DNA of 64,000 nt. It comes from Chara braunii. Lineage: Eukaryota > Streptophyta > Charophyceae > Charales > Characeae. The DNA lies in contig BFEA01000317.1 in NCBI GenBank assembly GCA_003427395.1, positions 667,821-731,820 of the forward strand, given 5' to 3'. The notes under the pieces are model-generated. The model saw only the letters and a list, made by a program, of their open reading frames with translations, made no database searches and was not told the DNA's origin. Each line of letters begins with the position of its first letter. Within the stretch, counting starts at the first letter, position 1. Shown here in pieces: positions 52,994 to 63,223 of this stretch. A program made the translations under genes and the position numbers.

Positions 52994-53075
52994 GGACATC
53001 CGTTAAAATTGGAAGGATACACAGAAGATTAGCATGCCCCCTGCACCCGTATGACGTGCATAAAATTGAAAAGTT
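52994..53075 (+). pseudogene. U6 snRNA-derived sequence
   Basis: GGACATCCG, TTAAAATTGGAAGGATACA, CAGAAGATTAGCATG and CCCCTGC follow U6 spliceosomal RNA from its 5' domain through the catalytic centre. The ACAGAGA box is changed to ACACAGA, while the AGC triad is intact. The 5' stem-loop is missing and the 3' part (GTATGACGTGCATAAAATTG) is diverged. No upstream plant USE or TATA element is seen. It is a U6 pseudogene, probably spread by retroposition. The GGACATCCG start is of the plant type. Confidence 0.85.
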
Positions 53076-53572
53076 GTTGATGTCTCATCAACAACACCAA
53101 TCTGAATGCAGAAGTATGGCGCAGTTGCAAACGGTCCAGAGTCCAGGCGCTTTCATGTTTTGGATCTCTATGCTCCAGTGCCTCTACCATTGCCCTTCAT
53201 TGTTCCAGAGCATTGTATAGAAGGCACCCATATGTGCAGGTGACCAAGTGCATGATCAGTACCCAGGAATGCAAATATCCAGATCCACTGTGATCGATTC
53301 CTTGGAGCAAATAAGCCCGTCTGGAGGAATTTTGCCTTTCTTTTTGTAAATATTTATGTTCCTGGACTCCTGGGCAAGGTCCCACTTATCTGCATTCCTC
53401 ATGGCCAGCCCTTGATCTTCACAATCTTTGGTTGGCAATGCAGAGTCTGGAGCTCAGTCTTGTAGTTCGTTCTTCCTTTTTTCAAAAGGGCGACGACCTT
53501 TAGGTATCATCATTGAACTGGCCGGCCCCAGGTAATTCAGGAATCAGAATGCTTTTAGTCTCCTCATCTGAA
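53076..53572. other. Non-coding stretch, no gene recognised
   Basis: Follows the U6-derived piece. TGATCGATTCCTTGGAGCA and similar segments have no recognised family. Short open frames only. Confidence 0.45.
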
Positions 53573-53645
53573 AGTATCTGGGTTCGAACTTGAGTCTGTA
53601 TTTCAACAGCTCAGGGGTGTACCAACTGAGGTAAGCTCGTTGGTA
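53573..53645 (-). pseudogene. tRNA-like sequence with A and B boxes
   Basis: Minus strand: TTACCTCAGTTGGT (A box, 53621-53634) and AGTTCGAACCC (B box, 53580-53590) about 30 nt apart, with a GAA at the anticodon-like loop between. Acceptor and T stems do not pair well. It is a tRNA pseudogene or, more likely, the head of a tRNA-derived SINE continuing toward about 53480, where minus-strand TTTTGAAAAAAGG could be an eroded tail. Confidence 0.6.
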
Positions 53646-54937
53646 GCAGTTCATTCTTGACATGGCTGCTCGATCACGAATTTCAAACCATCATGTGGCA
53701 GTTAACAGCAGCATCTGTACGTGATTGGGATCCGTCTGTCATTCGGAGTGCTCTAGTTGCAATGGTAATTTCTGGCAAGATGCGCTTTGCCACGTTACAA
53801 ATATGTCTACAAGAGGACCATGTCATCCTGGAGTGCCAATGCTGACAGAGGGAAAGGATTTAAACTCCTCACAATACTCACAAAGTACTACCAGGACCAC
53901 AAGCTGTGGCTTTTTCTGTTAGTTCCGGTTAACAATTATATGTGATATCAGGATCGACCAAGGTGCTGTGGAAACAGCAGAGGCACAGGTGCTGTGGAAA
54001 CAGCAGACACAGGATGCATGCCATCCTGAGCACGTGGAAGGTGTTGGCATTTGCGAGTCTGGTCCAGTGCCTGCATACTTTGCCTTAGATCGCATGAATG
54101 CCCGCGTCAGAAAGGATTGTATGAATGCCCATGTCAGAAAGTAGACGGACATAGAAGCTGGGCAAACGCCTGAGCTGGACCCGGATATGAGGTTGTCCAC
54201 ATGCAGTCTGACACAGGTATTGGTGGAAATAAGACAAATGTGGGGGTTGGAGGGCAGTTAATGCTTCCTTCTTTTCCCGATCTGACAGCACCTGCGCACT
54301 ATCTGGATCTGTTACCTCATTTGCATCATGGCCACTAAGTTCCACTTTTCTCTTTTTGTTTTTCTTTAGAAAATGAAGACATGACAACGAAGTTCAATTG
54401 CCATGGTGGCCTGAGGGAACGCTGCCTCAGCTTTGTATGAAACCCCACTGCCAACAATCCAGATTGTATTTGCAGTCACGTAAGCAGATGTATCAGATGA
54501 GCCTCAAAATGCCCCTACCTTCTGGGAAGTGCCATTGTTTTGGGTTGGAGGGGGTGAGAACGTGGGTGGTGGGTCAGGGTGCAAAAGATGGACCCCACCC
54601 CTACCGTCCTTGGGGAGACTAGTCTTTGCCATTGCCAGAGGCTCAGCATCGAATGTGCTGTTGAGGCAAGCCTCGTCGGCCACTAGTGTGCATTATCCGT
54701 GCGCATGCTGAGTGGCAGTTTCTGGTGTCTCTCAGATGCGACCGAAGGCTTGTAATTGGTGTGAGGCTTATGGACGATGCATCGCTGTTTTTGGCGTGTT
54801 GAAATGGTAAAACCGGAAGAATTGCGAAAGCAAATCAGATTCAGAGGAAATTTGAGAAATGTTAGCCCAAAAGGCTCACGCTGAAACAAACTAATGACAA
54901 GCGGGGGTCCTGGGATTTATCAGGGTGTAAAATGAAA
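53646..54937. other. Non-coding stretch with two small direct repeats
   Basis: AGGTGCTGTGGAAACAGCAG occurs at about 53960 and 53987. ATGAATGCCC and TCAGAAAG recur near 54095 and 54122. These suggest small local duplications. No coding domain recognised. Confidence 0.5.
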
Positions 54938-55140
54938 GTCAAACCATCACCAGTACTTCTCCCAGCCATTTGTTTCCCGGCACGGCCATCAACGCTCCAC
55001 AAGTTTCAGGTGTCAACCTACCGGGGAAAAATGGCTGGCACCGCCAGCTGGAAGAAGGCCCGTGCCGTTTTGTTTCTTTTCGGTATTCAGGGCATTTCCA
55101 GGCTCAGCAAGGGAAGGGTCAAAAGTACTGGTGATCTAAA
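54938..55140. mobile_element. Diverged MITE of the TTAA family, copy 5
   Basis: Ends CAAACCATCACCAGTAC and AGTACTGGTGATCTAA are eroded forms of the family ends. The interior (CTCCCAGCCATTTG, AAAAATGGCTGG, CAGGCTCAGCAAGGGAAGGG) follows copy 4. It forms the first third of an open frame, 54932-55867, that is not a real gene. Confidence 0.7.
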
Positions 55141-55867
55141 CTTACCTTCCCATATCTGCGCCGTTTTCGATGGACGAAGGATGACCTTACAGAACAACCA
55201 CGGGACCTGTGAACTGGAAGCTTATGAACCTCTTCTGACTGGGGCTACATTCACGAAACTGTTAAAAAATGACCTGGACACAACATGTGGATGGGGGGGG
55301 TTGGTGCAGGTGAGAGTGGTGGGGGACCAAAAAAAAAACGGATACTATGCATATGAAACCACTACCCCCGTGGCCAAGCTTCATTTCGACCCGGCAGAAT
55401 GGGAATCATGGCCGAGTCAGCCGATCAGCCAAACGGTAGCAAACAGATGGGCTCGAAACTCGCCGCTGGAACTTAAACTCTCACAATCTTTAGACTGGTC
55501 CAGATATGCGAAGATCATGCCCACAAACCATAGGTCCTTGCAGTGGCAGATTTTTCATCGTTGTCTCCCCACTCCCGATTGGCTAGTGTCAAGGACTAAC
55601 CTGGAACAACAATGGAAACTATCCCCCATCTGTGCATATTGTGGAAGAACCCACACGCCGGCCAGAGCAACCCTTGAACACTGCTTTAATACTGGTGTGC
55701 CTAATGGTCTTCCAACTATGGCAATGGTGGGATGCGGCTTTTCACTCCCTCACTGGATATCATATCCCCTAGGACCTAGGCCTTCTTCTGCTGCGAGAGA
55801 ACTGCCACTTATTGGCACATTGGTCCTCGTTTGTGACCAACCTTTTTTCATACACAAGGCTGCATAA
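55141..55867 (+). pseudogene. LINE 4 remnant (RT C-terminal and zf-RVT region)
   Basis: Reads GYYAYETTTPVAKLHFDP, then HRSLQWQIFHRCLPTPDWLV, SRTNLEQQWKLSPICAYCGR and ARATLEHCFNTG, the zf-RVT signature of the other LINEs, here on the plus strand. It is open for over 200 codons after the MITE. The 3' end is near 55860, where a gypsy protease begins on the other strand. Confidence 0.75.
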
Positions 55868-56669
55868 CCTTATGTTCGCTTGGAGAGTCTATGTAGATAT
55901 AGAGCCCAAGATATAGATTAGGTCTGACCAACCTTTTTTCATACCCTAAGCGCAGTCTATCCACACAAGGACGACTGATGAAATTCCGTATAGAGTCTAT
56001 GTTTGTGAAGGCACCCACTTTGCGGCTACCTATATCAACCTCTACCACGAAATGTTCACCTTTTGGACCTCTACTGATCATCGCCCAAGAGTCTCTGGGG
56101 TCCTTCTCTGACCACTCAGACTGTAACTCTTCTAAGGACTCAGACACATCTCTCGAACAGAGTGTCGGTGGGTCTGAATGTGTGTGCGGGGCGATGTTCG
56201 GGACACTAGCTTTGGCCAACGCCTGAAGTGGGGAAGGCAACGTTACCACTTCAGCACGAGTAAGAGCGGCTAACACTCCTAATGGCCCGAGGTGTTTCCC
56301 TATGAAGTGCTCGTAGAAGCACTACCAAGGTTCGAAGATAAGCCCACCGCCGTGGTGAGGCTACCTTCATAGTGACTTTCTTGCCTCGACAAGTCCTTGA
56401 CGTGTGACCATAGTTTATGCATGTGCCCCTAGCAACTCGGTTCCTCCATACCTCGTATTCTAAACCAAGTTTTACCCATGCGGGTGTTCCTTGGTCGCCT
56501 GACCCGTAGACCGGCCTACCTTCTTCTTCCCGGTCCGCCTAGCCTTTTCTTTGATAGGTGCCACAACTCCCCCATCTGAAGTCTCGTTGGCCCCATCATG
56601 CTCTGCCTCATCCCGTAGATCTGGGAACTCGTCAATTTCCATCGTCTGACCATCATGGTCGACGAACAT
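55848..56669 (-). pseudogene. Gypsy 3 linker and protease
   Basis: An acidic then basic linker (DEAEHDGANETSDGGVV, KKKVGRSTGQ) ends at 56472. The next open piece, 56276-55848, contains HFVVEVDIGSRKVGAFTN, IDSIRNFISRPCVDRLRLGY, like the retropepsin active-site region of chromoviruses. The expected Asp-Ser/Thr-Gly is not intact, so it is inactive. The element ends here. Confidence 0.65.
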
Positions 56670-58208
56670 TAAGTGACCCTTCTTCTCCCAATCTTGGGGA
56701 AGCTTCTTCCTCCTACCATCTGTTGGACCCTAGTGCACGGATCCAAACTTTGCCTCTATATCTAAGGCTTTCTTGCTGAAAGTAGCGAAGCTATGTTGGT
56801 CTATGTACGCCTCATCCACCAGCTTAGTTCTAAGTTCTGAGGGTAGACATCTCAAGTAGTCTGTGAGGAGTACTTGTGGGTCAAAACGCACACTAGGTAC
56901 TACGATCAGACGTTCTACAGTGTCTGTGACTTCGCGTACATTCTTGTACCTTTTGGCACAAAGATTGTTAATTGTGTCGGTGACCTTCTAAGCCCCTTGG
57001 GGATCATGCCACCTATTGTACACACTCCACACGAACTCTTCCAATGTTTGGGCCTGAGCCCAGGCATCGAGGTTCTGACCATAACCCTGTTGCTGCACTA
57101 CCCCGTTTAACCAACGTGTTGTCGATCCCTCTAAAAAGGGGGCAGGAACTATAACCTCCTGCTCTGGCCTTGTGAGCTTGTGCCTCACATAAGTAGGCAC
57201 AGTCGTCACCCAAGTATCCAGGTTCTCGTCCTTCTTCCTATTGCCAGAGAAAGGTTTAGGACTCAGCAATGGGATCTTAGGCATCCACTGCATGGGCTGC
57301 ATTGGCCCAGGAGATTGCTGCAGTGGCTGCATAGCCACTGAGATACGTTGCTGCGCACTAACCTGAGCTTGCACTGACGATGTGACTGTAGTAAGCACCG
57401 TCGTGGATGGTACGGTTGAAGCTCTAAGAACCGGACCACTAGTAGCCACATAACCACCTGGAGGGGGCATGCCAAACATAAGAGAGAAAAATGGCCCTAC
57501 TGGCGACGGTGCCACTGAGGGACCCGCAACCGAAGGGGGAGCTACAACAAACTGAGGCTGCCTCATCAATGGACGAGGAGCCTGTAGTGCAGCCATAATC
57601 TGTTTCTGGCCTTCCACTAGTTCAGCCAACACCTCTTGCTGAACAACCTGCGTTTCAGCCACGCAGAGGAGCGAGGTATGCAACGCTTGTATAGTAGGAT
57701 CTAAGGTCGACTTGTCTAGTGCTTCTAGTTTGCCTAGCTCCTACATTCTACTTCCTAGTCTAACTTTCCTCATTATAGCTCTTCTTCTTCTCTCTGCTGC
57801 CTCATCCCACTTCTGATGCATCTCATCCTGAAGTTCTTCTGCTTTGAGGATTTCATAATCCTCCGACATGAGTTGAGTTTGTTGACTGGCTTGCAAGCCA
57901 ACACTCCGGCTAACGGAAGCCTGAGAACGACTCTGACTGACTCCTGACGAAGTGGTCTGTGAACAGGCCTGCGACATGGAGGTGGTGGTCATGGTTGCAC
58001 CTGTGCTAGCTATAGTTCTAGACCTTGCGCTGGCCGCGGCGTTCCTTGCTCTCCTTGTTGCTGCCCTCTCTCTAGCCTCTCTACGCAGTCTCCTCTCGTC
58101 TCTTGGACCTAACTCTAGGAAAGTCAAGGGTCGACTGAGAGCAGTTCTACGAGTGATCCTAAGGTTGTCCACTAACAACTCCTCCTCACTAGTGCTTGCA
58201 TCACTCAT
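56670..58208 (-). pseudogene. Gypsy 3 gag
   Basis: The N-terminus from the ATG at 58208 is Arg/Ala/Ser-rich (MSDASTSEEELLVDNLRITR). A Gln/Pro-rich spacer follows, then the retrotransposon-gag core: KPFSGNRKKDENLDTWVTTV, YVRHKLTRPEQEVIV, FLEGSTTRWLNGV and LEEFVWSVYNRWHDPQ. After the stop at 56988 the same frame continues with a gag tail, RLIVVPSVRFDPQ. Relatedness to gypsy 1 gag is visible. No zinc knuckle is seen. Confidence 0.78.
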
Positions 58209-59460
58209 GAGCTACAGTGTGTGTGATCTAAACTAGAATCCACACTGAATCCTACCTCAACATGACACACAACCGAGTATGATATACAACTAATTCCCTT
58301 CGTCCAAGACAAAAACAGTTAGGTAGTTTAGTGTCAACTAATGTTAGATCCTACTAGGAACATTAAATCTATTTTTAGATTACTCTAATACAGATTGCAA
58401 TGCAGCAAGAAATATTCTACTCTATCTGCAACGGTTTGTCGGTTGTTAGTCAAGTCCGTAACAACTAAATAATCAAAAATAAAAATAATGTTCCCTATAA
58501 AGATGTATGTTGAATGACAGTTTATCTAATTAATACCACAACGAACAGTTGTCGGATTCCAACCTTTTCCCTGCATCCCTCTTGAGTAGTCACTTTGTGT
58601 CAACACCCTGAGCATCTGGTTGAGCAGTGTGTCTGAAGGTGTGCAATCCGCCCCAACCTTGTGCCCCAAGTCTATGCCGAACTTGCCAGCCCCTGCACCT
58701 TATTTATCCTCGCATGCAACGAGCCTGACACCCGGTTTGATCTGGCTGATCAAGAGGCAGTTTTAGGACAGCCCCCACGGTCCTCAGGAATTATTTAACG
58801 TCGCAATCATGACGACGATCATAGCCAGAGTCAACACCGAGTCCCTGCCAGAAATATTTAAAGATGGTCTGGAAAGTGTCTGTTCAAAGGGTTGGCATGC
58901 CCTGCATGACCTCTACTGCGCAGCAGCAGAACCAAGGACTTGCTGCAAAGCATGCGTGTACTAGTCCCAGCGGGTTGGCATGGTGACCATGACCCGAGTG
59001 CTTCGTCCAGGGCAGGCTTCGCCCGTCTCCCACCAGCTTGCTGCCCAGGAAGAATGTTGACTCTCAAGGTTGAGCGCTCGCGATACCTCACATTGAGAGA
59101 ACTCTCAAGACATAACTCACTTCCTCACGGTAAGAAGTAATGGAGAGGGTAGATAAGGAAGAGAGCAACGTACCTCATAATGCTGCCCCCAACCACAAAT
59201 TTCTCACTGGTAACCTGACGTGCATTTATGATGACCGGTCTTTGACTCGGCACAACCAACAGCAGAATGCAGTTCCATCTCGGTTTAAATGCCACATCAG
59301 CGAGCTCTCATCATCCAGCGTACACCCCTAATGTTACCACATAGCTTCCTGGCGCGCCCACACGGCCCTAGGCCGCCTTACGTCCAACGCCCAAGCCTTA
59401 TCACTGCCCCACACCTCATGCGAAGCACCGACAGCTATTGCAAAGAACCAATGAAGCGCA

Positions 59461-59482
59461 GTTCGAACCAACTCCGATACCA
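59461..59482 (-). promoter_or_regulatory. Primer-binding site of gypsy 3
   Basis: Plus strand GTTCGAACC..TCCGATACCA looks like the 3' end of a tRNA from the T loop to the CCA, so the minus strand (TGGTATCGGAG) can pair with that tRNA. TGGTATC is the common start for the initiator-Met primer site. Three bases (59483-59485) separate it from a TGCA that would be the LTR end. Confidence 0.7.
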
Positions 59483-59485
59483 AGT

Positions 59486-60494
59486 TGCAAGGAAAATGAG
59501 CAATAGCGAGATGACAATGTCCAGCATACACAATCACATTGAAGGCCAGATAGTATCATTGTATCCAGAAAGCAGAAATGCACCAATATAACACCAATGA
59601 AGAATCGTAACACGGAAAACCAATGTCAATGAGAGCTGGCTCTCGCCACCACCAACATGAGTGTTCAGGCCCTATCTCCTACTTGGCGCTCGGCGCCCAG
59701 CCTACTCCCTACACTGCTACAGTCTGCCTACTAATTGACGATGCAACTGTTGATGTCAGCAGCCCACGAAGTACTTGAAGATGTCGCCCATAGCAGACCA
59801 TCGCCAATGCCAGGTATGTGCCCTCACATCATCATCATCATCATCATCCTTCTCTCTCCCCCTCGTCTTACACCCACGTCTTCCGTCTGTACACCCGAAG
59901 ACCAACCCCCTGCGCCTCACTGTAGTCCAAGCCCAAGCTAGCTATGGAGGCTAGGCTATGGCGCTGCCCTCAGCAGCGCCCTGCTTCCTGCACGACCCCA
60001 CGCGCTAGCACCTCGCCTCTCAACACCAGCAGCAGCCCACGAGCGTCCGCTCCAGCAGCGCTACTGCTAGCATGCGACTGCCTGAATGAGAGGCCACGCA
60101 GCGAGCTCTTCCCTATATGGAATGAGCTGGCCTGCCTTCGCAGCCTGGCTGGCCTGGGCCTCGGCCCAGAAGCTTCCGGTAGGACCCAGGATGCTGCGCC
60201 TCTGTCGCAGCTACTGGGCGTCATTCGGTGGGCCTCTCAACTGTCTGTGTATGAGGCTGCGATTCTCGTCCAGGGCCTGCATCATTTTGGAAAGGCCTGG
60301 AAGGCCGTGGAATGTCTCACTGCGCGGCCTGCATTTTCCTCAACCAACTGGCGCGACGAAACTGCCTGGGCCCCAAATACGATATTGCCAGCTGAGGGCC
60401 TCTGGTGATTTGACAGGCCCGACTTCACTTAGGGTGGGCACATCTGCAGCAAGAGGCCCCTTAGGCCTGCCGAGGACCCAGATCCTCGTATATC
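59486..60494 (-). other. Probable 5' LTR region of gypsy 3, upper limit unknown
   Basis: Non-coding DNA directly upstream (minus strand) of the primer site. It includes (CAT)n at 59827-59849 and a GC-rich part from 59940 to 60420 with open frames that show no domain. Without the partner LTR the upper end cannot be set. Confidence 0.4.
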
Positions 60495-60660
60495 TCTTTT
60501 TTTTTGTTATTGTTTTTCTTTTCTTTCCAACATCATCAACGACAGGCCTCCATCCCTAGGTTCACATCAGCAACTCTCGGATTGAGCCCACGAAGAGTGA
60601 TGGCTCCAGTCTATTGATGGGGAGCTGCACCTGCCGGAAACAGGTTCCTGCGTCATGTCC
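60495..60660 (-). repeat. SINE-like element, copy 9
   Basis: Minus strand: GGACATGACGCAGGAACC head, GTTTCCGGCAGGTGCAGCTC core, CCATCAATAGACTGGAGCC, a body of about 90 bp and an A-rich tail (T-rich at 60495-60525). The longest body of the set. Confidence 0.7.
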
Positions 60661-61299
60661 ATATAGACATAAAAACACAGCTAAACTCCAGAACCAAAAG
60701 GCCAATCAGCATTGGTTATCTCCTTCCAAGGGGGGTTTGACTGATCAGGTGAACTGGAAAGCAATCCCTTAGAGACTGTCTCTGTCTCTTTACATCTCTT
60801 TCACCTGCCTGCTACCTTCCCCCTTCCCACACTTTTCACCTCATATCAGCATAACAGTAAGGAATCCTCTGAGTTTTTACCAAGTCTTCTCTTGAAAAGG
60901 GGATTGATTGCCCTGATGTTACCATTAACTTTTTTTTTTTTTTTTTTTTTTCATCCTTTCATATTTCGTCCCTAGAGGATTTTTGAAAAAATAATAGTAA
61001 ACGTGAAAAAAACACTCACAAGGCACAGCTAGGGGTATCTCCAGCTGACTTTTCAATATTGTGTTTGGTTACAGGTTTATAGCTAGCCCCTTTTTTTGAC
61101 TGCAGGTCTGAAAACTGGATTGACTGATGTATTCCCAACATAGTCACCGGCTATTACCAGGCGAGGAGACTCGATCGCCTCTTTCTTGTTCATTATAATC
61201 ATGGAGGCACTTGCAGCGAACTTACGAAAAAGCAGAAAAATAGTGGTGTCAGCTATCCTGGAGGAAGCGATCCCGGTATGCTCGCTTTTGGCGGATGAC
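60661..61299. other. Non-coding stretch with poly(T)
   Basis: A 22-base poly(T) lies at 60930-60951, possibly the poly(A) tail of an unrecognised minus-strand retroposon. Nothing else was identified. Confidence 0.45.
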
Positions 61300-61430
61300 T
61301 TAAACCACCAGTACCTCGCTCAGCTATCGGCCGTGGGCCTTCCCGTATACGCGCTGCAGCCTAAGGGGGGTCAGCCAAGGGAAGGCCCGGTCGTAGCGCG
61401 AAGGCCGGGCCCCGGTTCTGTAGGGACGGC
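61300..61430. mobile_element. Half of a TTAA-family MITE, copy 6
   Basis: Starts TTAAACCACCAGTACCTCGC and continues AGCTATCGGCC, CTTCCCGTATACGCGC, which is close to the inverted right half of copy 2. The left end is clear; the right end with its inverted repeat was not found, so it is broken or ends in the GA-rich DNA. Confidence 0.65.
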
Positions 61431-61522
61431 ACTACTACAGAAAAACAATAAAAGAAAGAAGGGAAAAAAAATGAAATACACAAACGAAAAAAAAAATGAA
61501 ATACACAGAAGGAAAGTCTCGC

Positions 61523-61526
<4 letters not shown>

Positions 61527-61608
<82 letters not shown>

Positions 61609-61747
61609 GCGAGTTCGGCGCGACCCTCCGTGCATCTCGCCGCCCCTCCCTCCCTCTCTCTCTCTCTCTGTCTCTCGTTTCCAAAAGCGAAACAAAATGC
61701 ATCTTCTCGCGGATAGGGGGAAGACGCATTCCCGTTTCGTTTTTCGA

Positions 61748-61820
<73 letters not shown>

Positions 61821-61920
61821 NNNNNNNNNNNNNNNNNNNNNNNNNNNNNNNNNNNNNNNNNNNNNNNNNNNNNNNNNNNNNNNNNNNNNNNNNNNNNNNN
61901 NNNNNNNNNNNNNNNNNNNN

Positions 61921-62000
<80 letters not shown>
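61527..62000. repeat. GA microsatellites around an assembly gap
   Basis: (GA)n at 61527-61604, then about 61751-61820, a gap of exactly 100 N (61821-61920), and (AG)n to 62000. GGGAAGACGCATTCCCGTTT before and GGGAAGATGCATTCTCGTTT after the tracts are related, as is an inverted copy near 61690. The 100 N is a placeholder length, so the true size is unknown. Confidence 0.95.
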
Positions 62001-62002
<2 letters not shown>

Positions 62003-62039
62003 TCGTTTCGCAAACCGGATAGCGGGAAGATGCATTCTC

Positions 62040-63223
62040 GTTTCGTTTCTCATGAGCAGAGTAGCGAGGTGGCAGACCGGGGGGAAGATCGGAAAGGCGT
62101 ACGTGATACCCAAGGACAAGGACCTAGAAAGGTGGAGGCCAATTTCACCGGCTACACATGACCCTACTAGAGTGGCGGGAGCAAGAGCAGGCAGAGCCAT
62201 ACACTACATGCTCTTTGGAATTAATCGAAGAAATCACTTTGATTTGAAAGCCACTGATGAATTGAAGGAGAGAGTGGGAGTTATCGAAAGAGAATTGGGG
62301 AGGGCGGCAAATGGGGTGATGGGGGAAAGTTATGACATTAAGGATATGTTTGCCAGACTGTCACACCAAAGCGTGATGGAGGCCGTAGAATGGATATTAG
62401 AGGTAAGCGCGAAGAGGGGATTTAATGATGAAAGATATGTACGATGATGAGAGAGGTACGAAAGAGAGAAGGGTTCGTCAATATCTCGTTCGAAGCAATC
62501 AGAGCAGTTATTAAATTCGAATTAGAATTCACATTTGTGAAATGTGCCGGGAACATTTTGAAACAGGAATTTGGAATTCCCATGGGGAGGAATTCCAGTC
62601 CTGCACTGGCATGCTTAGTGTGTGCGAAGGCCGAGTCAGCATTTGTGAATGGATTAGGATCCGATCGTACAATGATGAGAGGGATTCGTATGATCGACGA
62701 TGTAGCGATCATTTTGGCATTTTGATGGGATGACCGAGAATCGTACCCAGCAGGATGCAGGATGAGGGAAGCCTTCGAGTCATGTTATGATTGGAGTCTG
62801 ACGTTGGTCAGAAAGGACGAATGAAGCAATGTGTTTGAGTTTCTGGGCACCAAGATCTTCCTGCTCAATGATCCGATGAAGATTGTGATTCATCCTAAGA
62901 CGCGGAATCAACATTTCATCGTGCAAGGGATGGGATTGAGAGTGCAATCAATGCAATATTATGCATCGTTCTCCAAGAAGTCAACTAAGAAGGCGTCGAT
63001 ATTCGCAACTTTGATGAGACTTCAACGAATGTCCAATTCTGACGAAGCACTGAAAGCAGCAATAGCTGCTTTGATTATGGAGACCCGCCTCCGGGGGTAC
63101 CCCCCGGAGGTCTCTCTGGGAGCAATTGCAAAGTTTGCAAGGGTGTCCGGAGGTCTGTGGGGGGTTTACCTCCCCACCGAATACCCTGGACTGGAAAGGA
63201 TCATGGATCGAATGGAGGGATAG
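62040..63223 (+). pseudogene. Penelope-like reverse transcriptase pseudogene
   Basis: Three open pieces (62052-62447, 62444-62725, 62831-63223) form one RT with a frameshift near 62445 and stops near 62724 and 62823. Motifs: VIPKDKDLERWRPISPA (fingers), SYDIKDMFARLSHQSV (motif A, catalytic Asp), EFGIPMGRNSSPALACLVCA (motif B), MIDDVAII (motif C, Asp-Asp intact), FEFLGTKIF, and a C-terminal LRGYPPEVSLGAIAKFAR. The YDIK and GIPMG..SPALA patterns are those of Penelope-like elements, perhaps an endonuclease-lacking algal group. No GIY-YIG endonuclease was seen downstream. A partial copy lies at 38380. Confidence 0.72.

Larger units (their letters stand above)
55868..59485 (-). mobile_element. Ty3/gypsy element 3 (leader, gag and protease), truncated
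   Basis: On the minus strand: a primer-binding site (59461-59482), a ~1.25 kb leader, gag from 58208, and protease down to about 55880, where the element is cut off; RT and the rest are absent. Gag and protease are all in one frame with stops at 57741, 56988, near 56728, 56472 and others. The 5' LTR should start (minus strand, ending in CA) at 59486 and run upward. Confidence 0.78.

Noticed and set aside
53919-54387. Overlapping minus-strand open frames of 93-100 codons
   Set aside because: Cover local direct repeats, no domain, no homologous pattern elsewhere in the window.
54932-55867. 311-codon open frame as a host gene
   Set aside because: Its first third is a TTAA-family MITE and the rest is a LINE zf-RVT remnant; the frame is a chance fusion.
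61361-62200. Open frames across GA microsatellites and gap
   Set aside because: Ser-Leu or Arg-Glu dipeptide translation of (GA)n and N.
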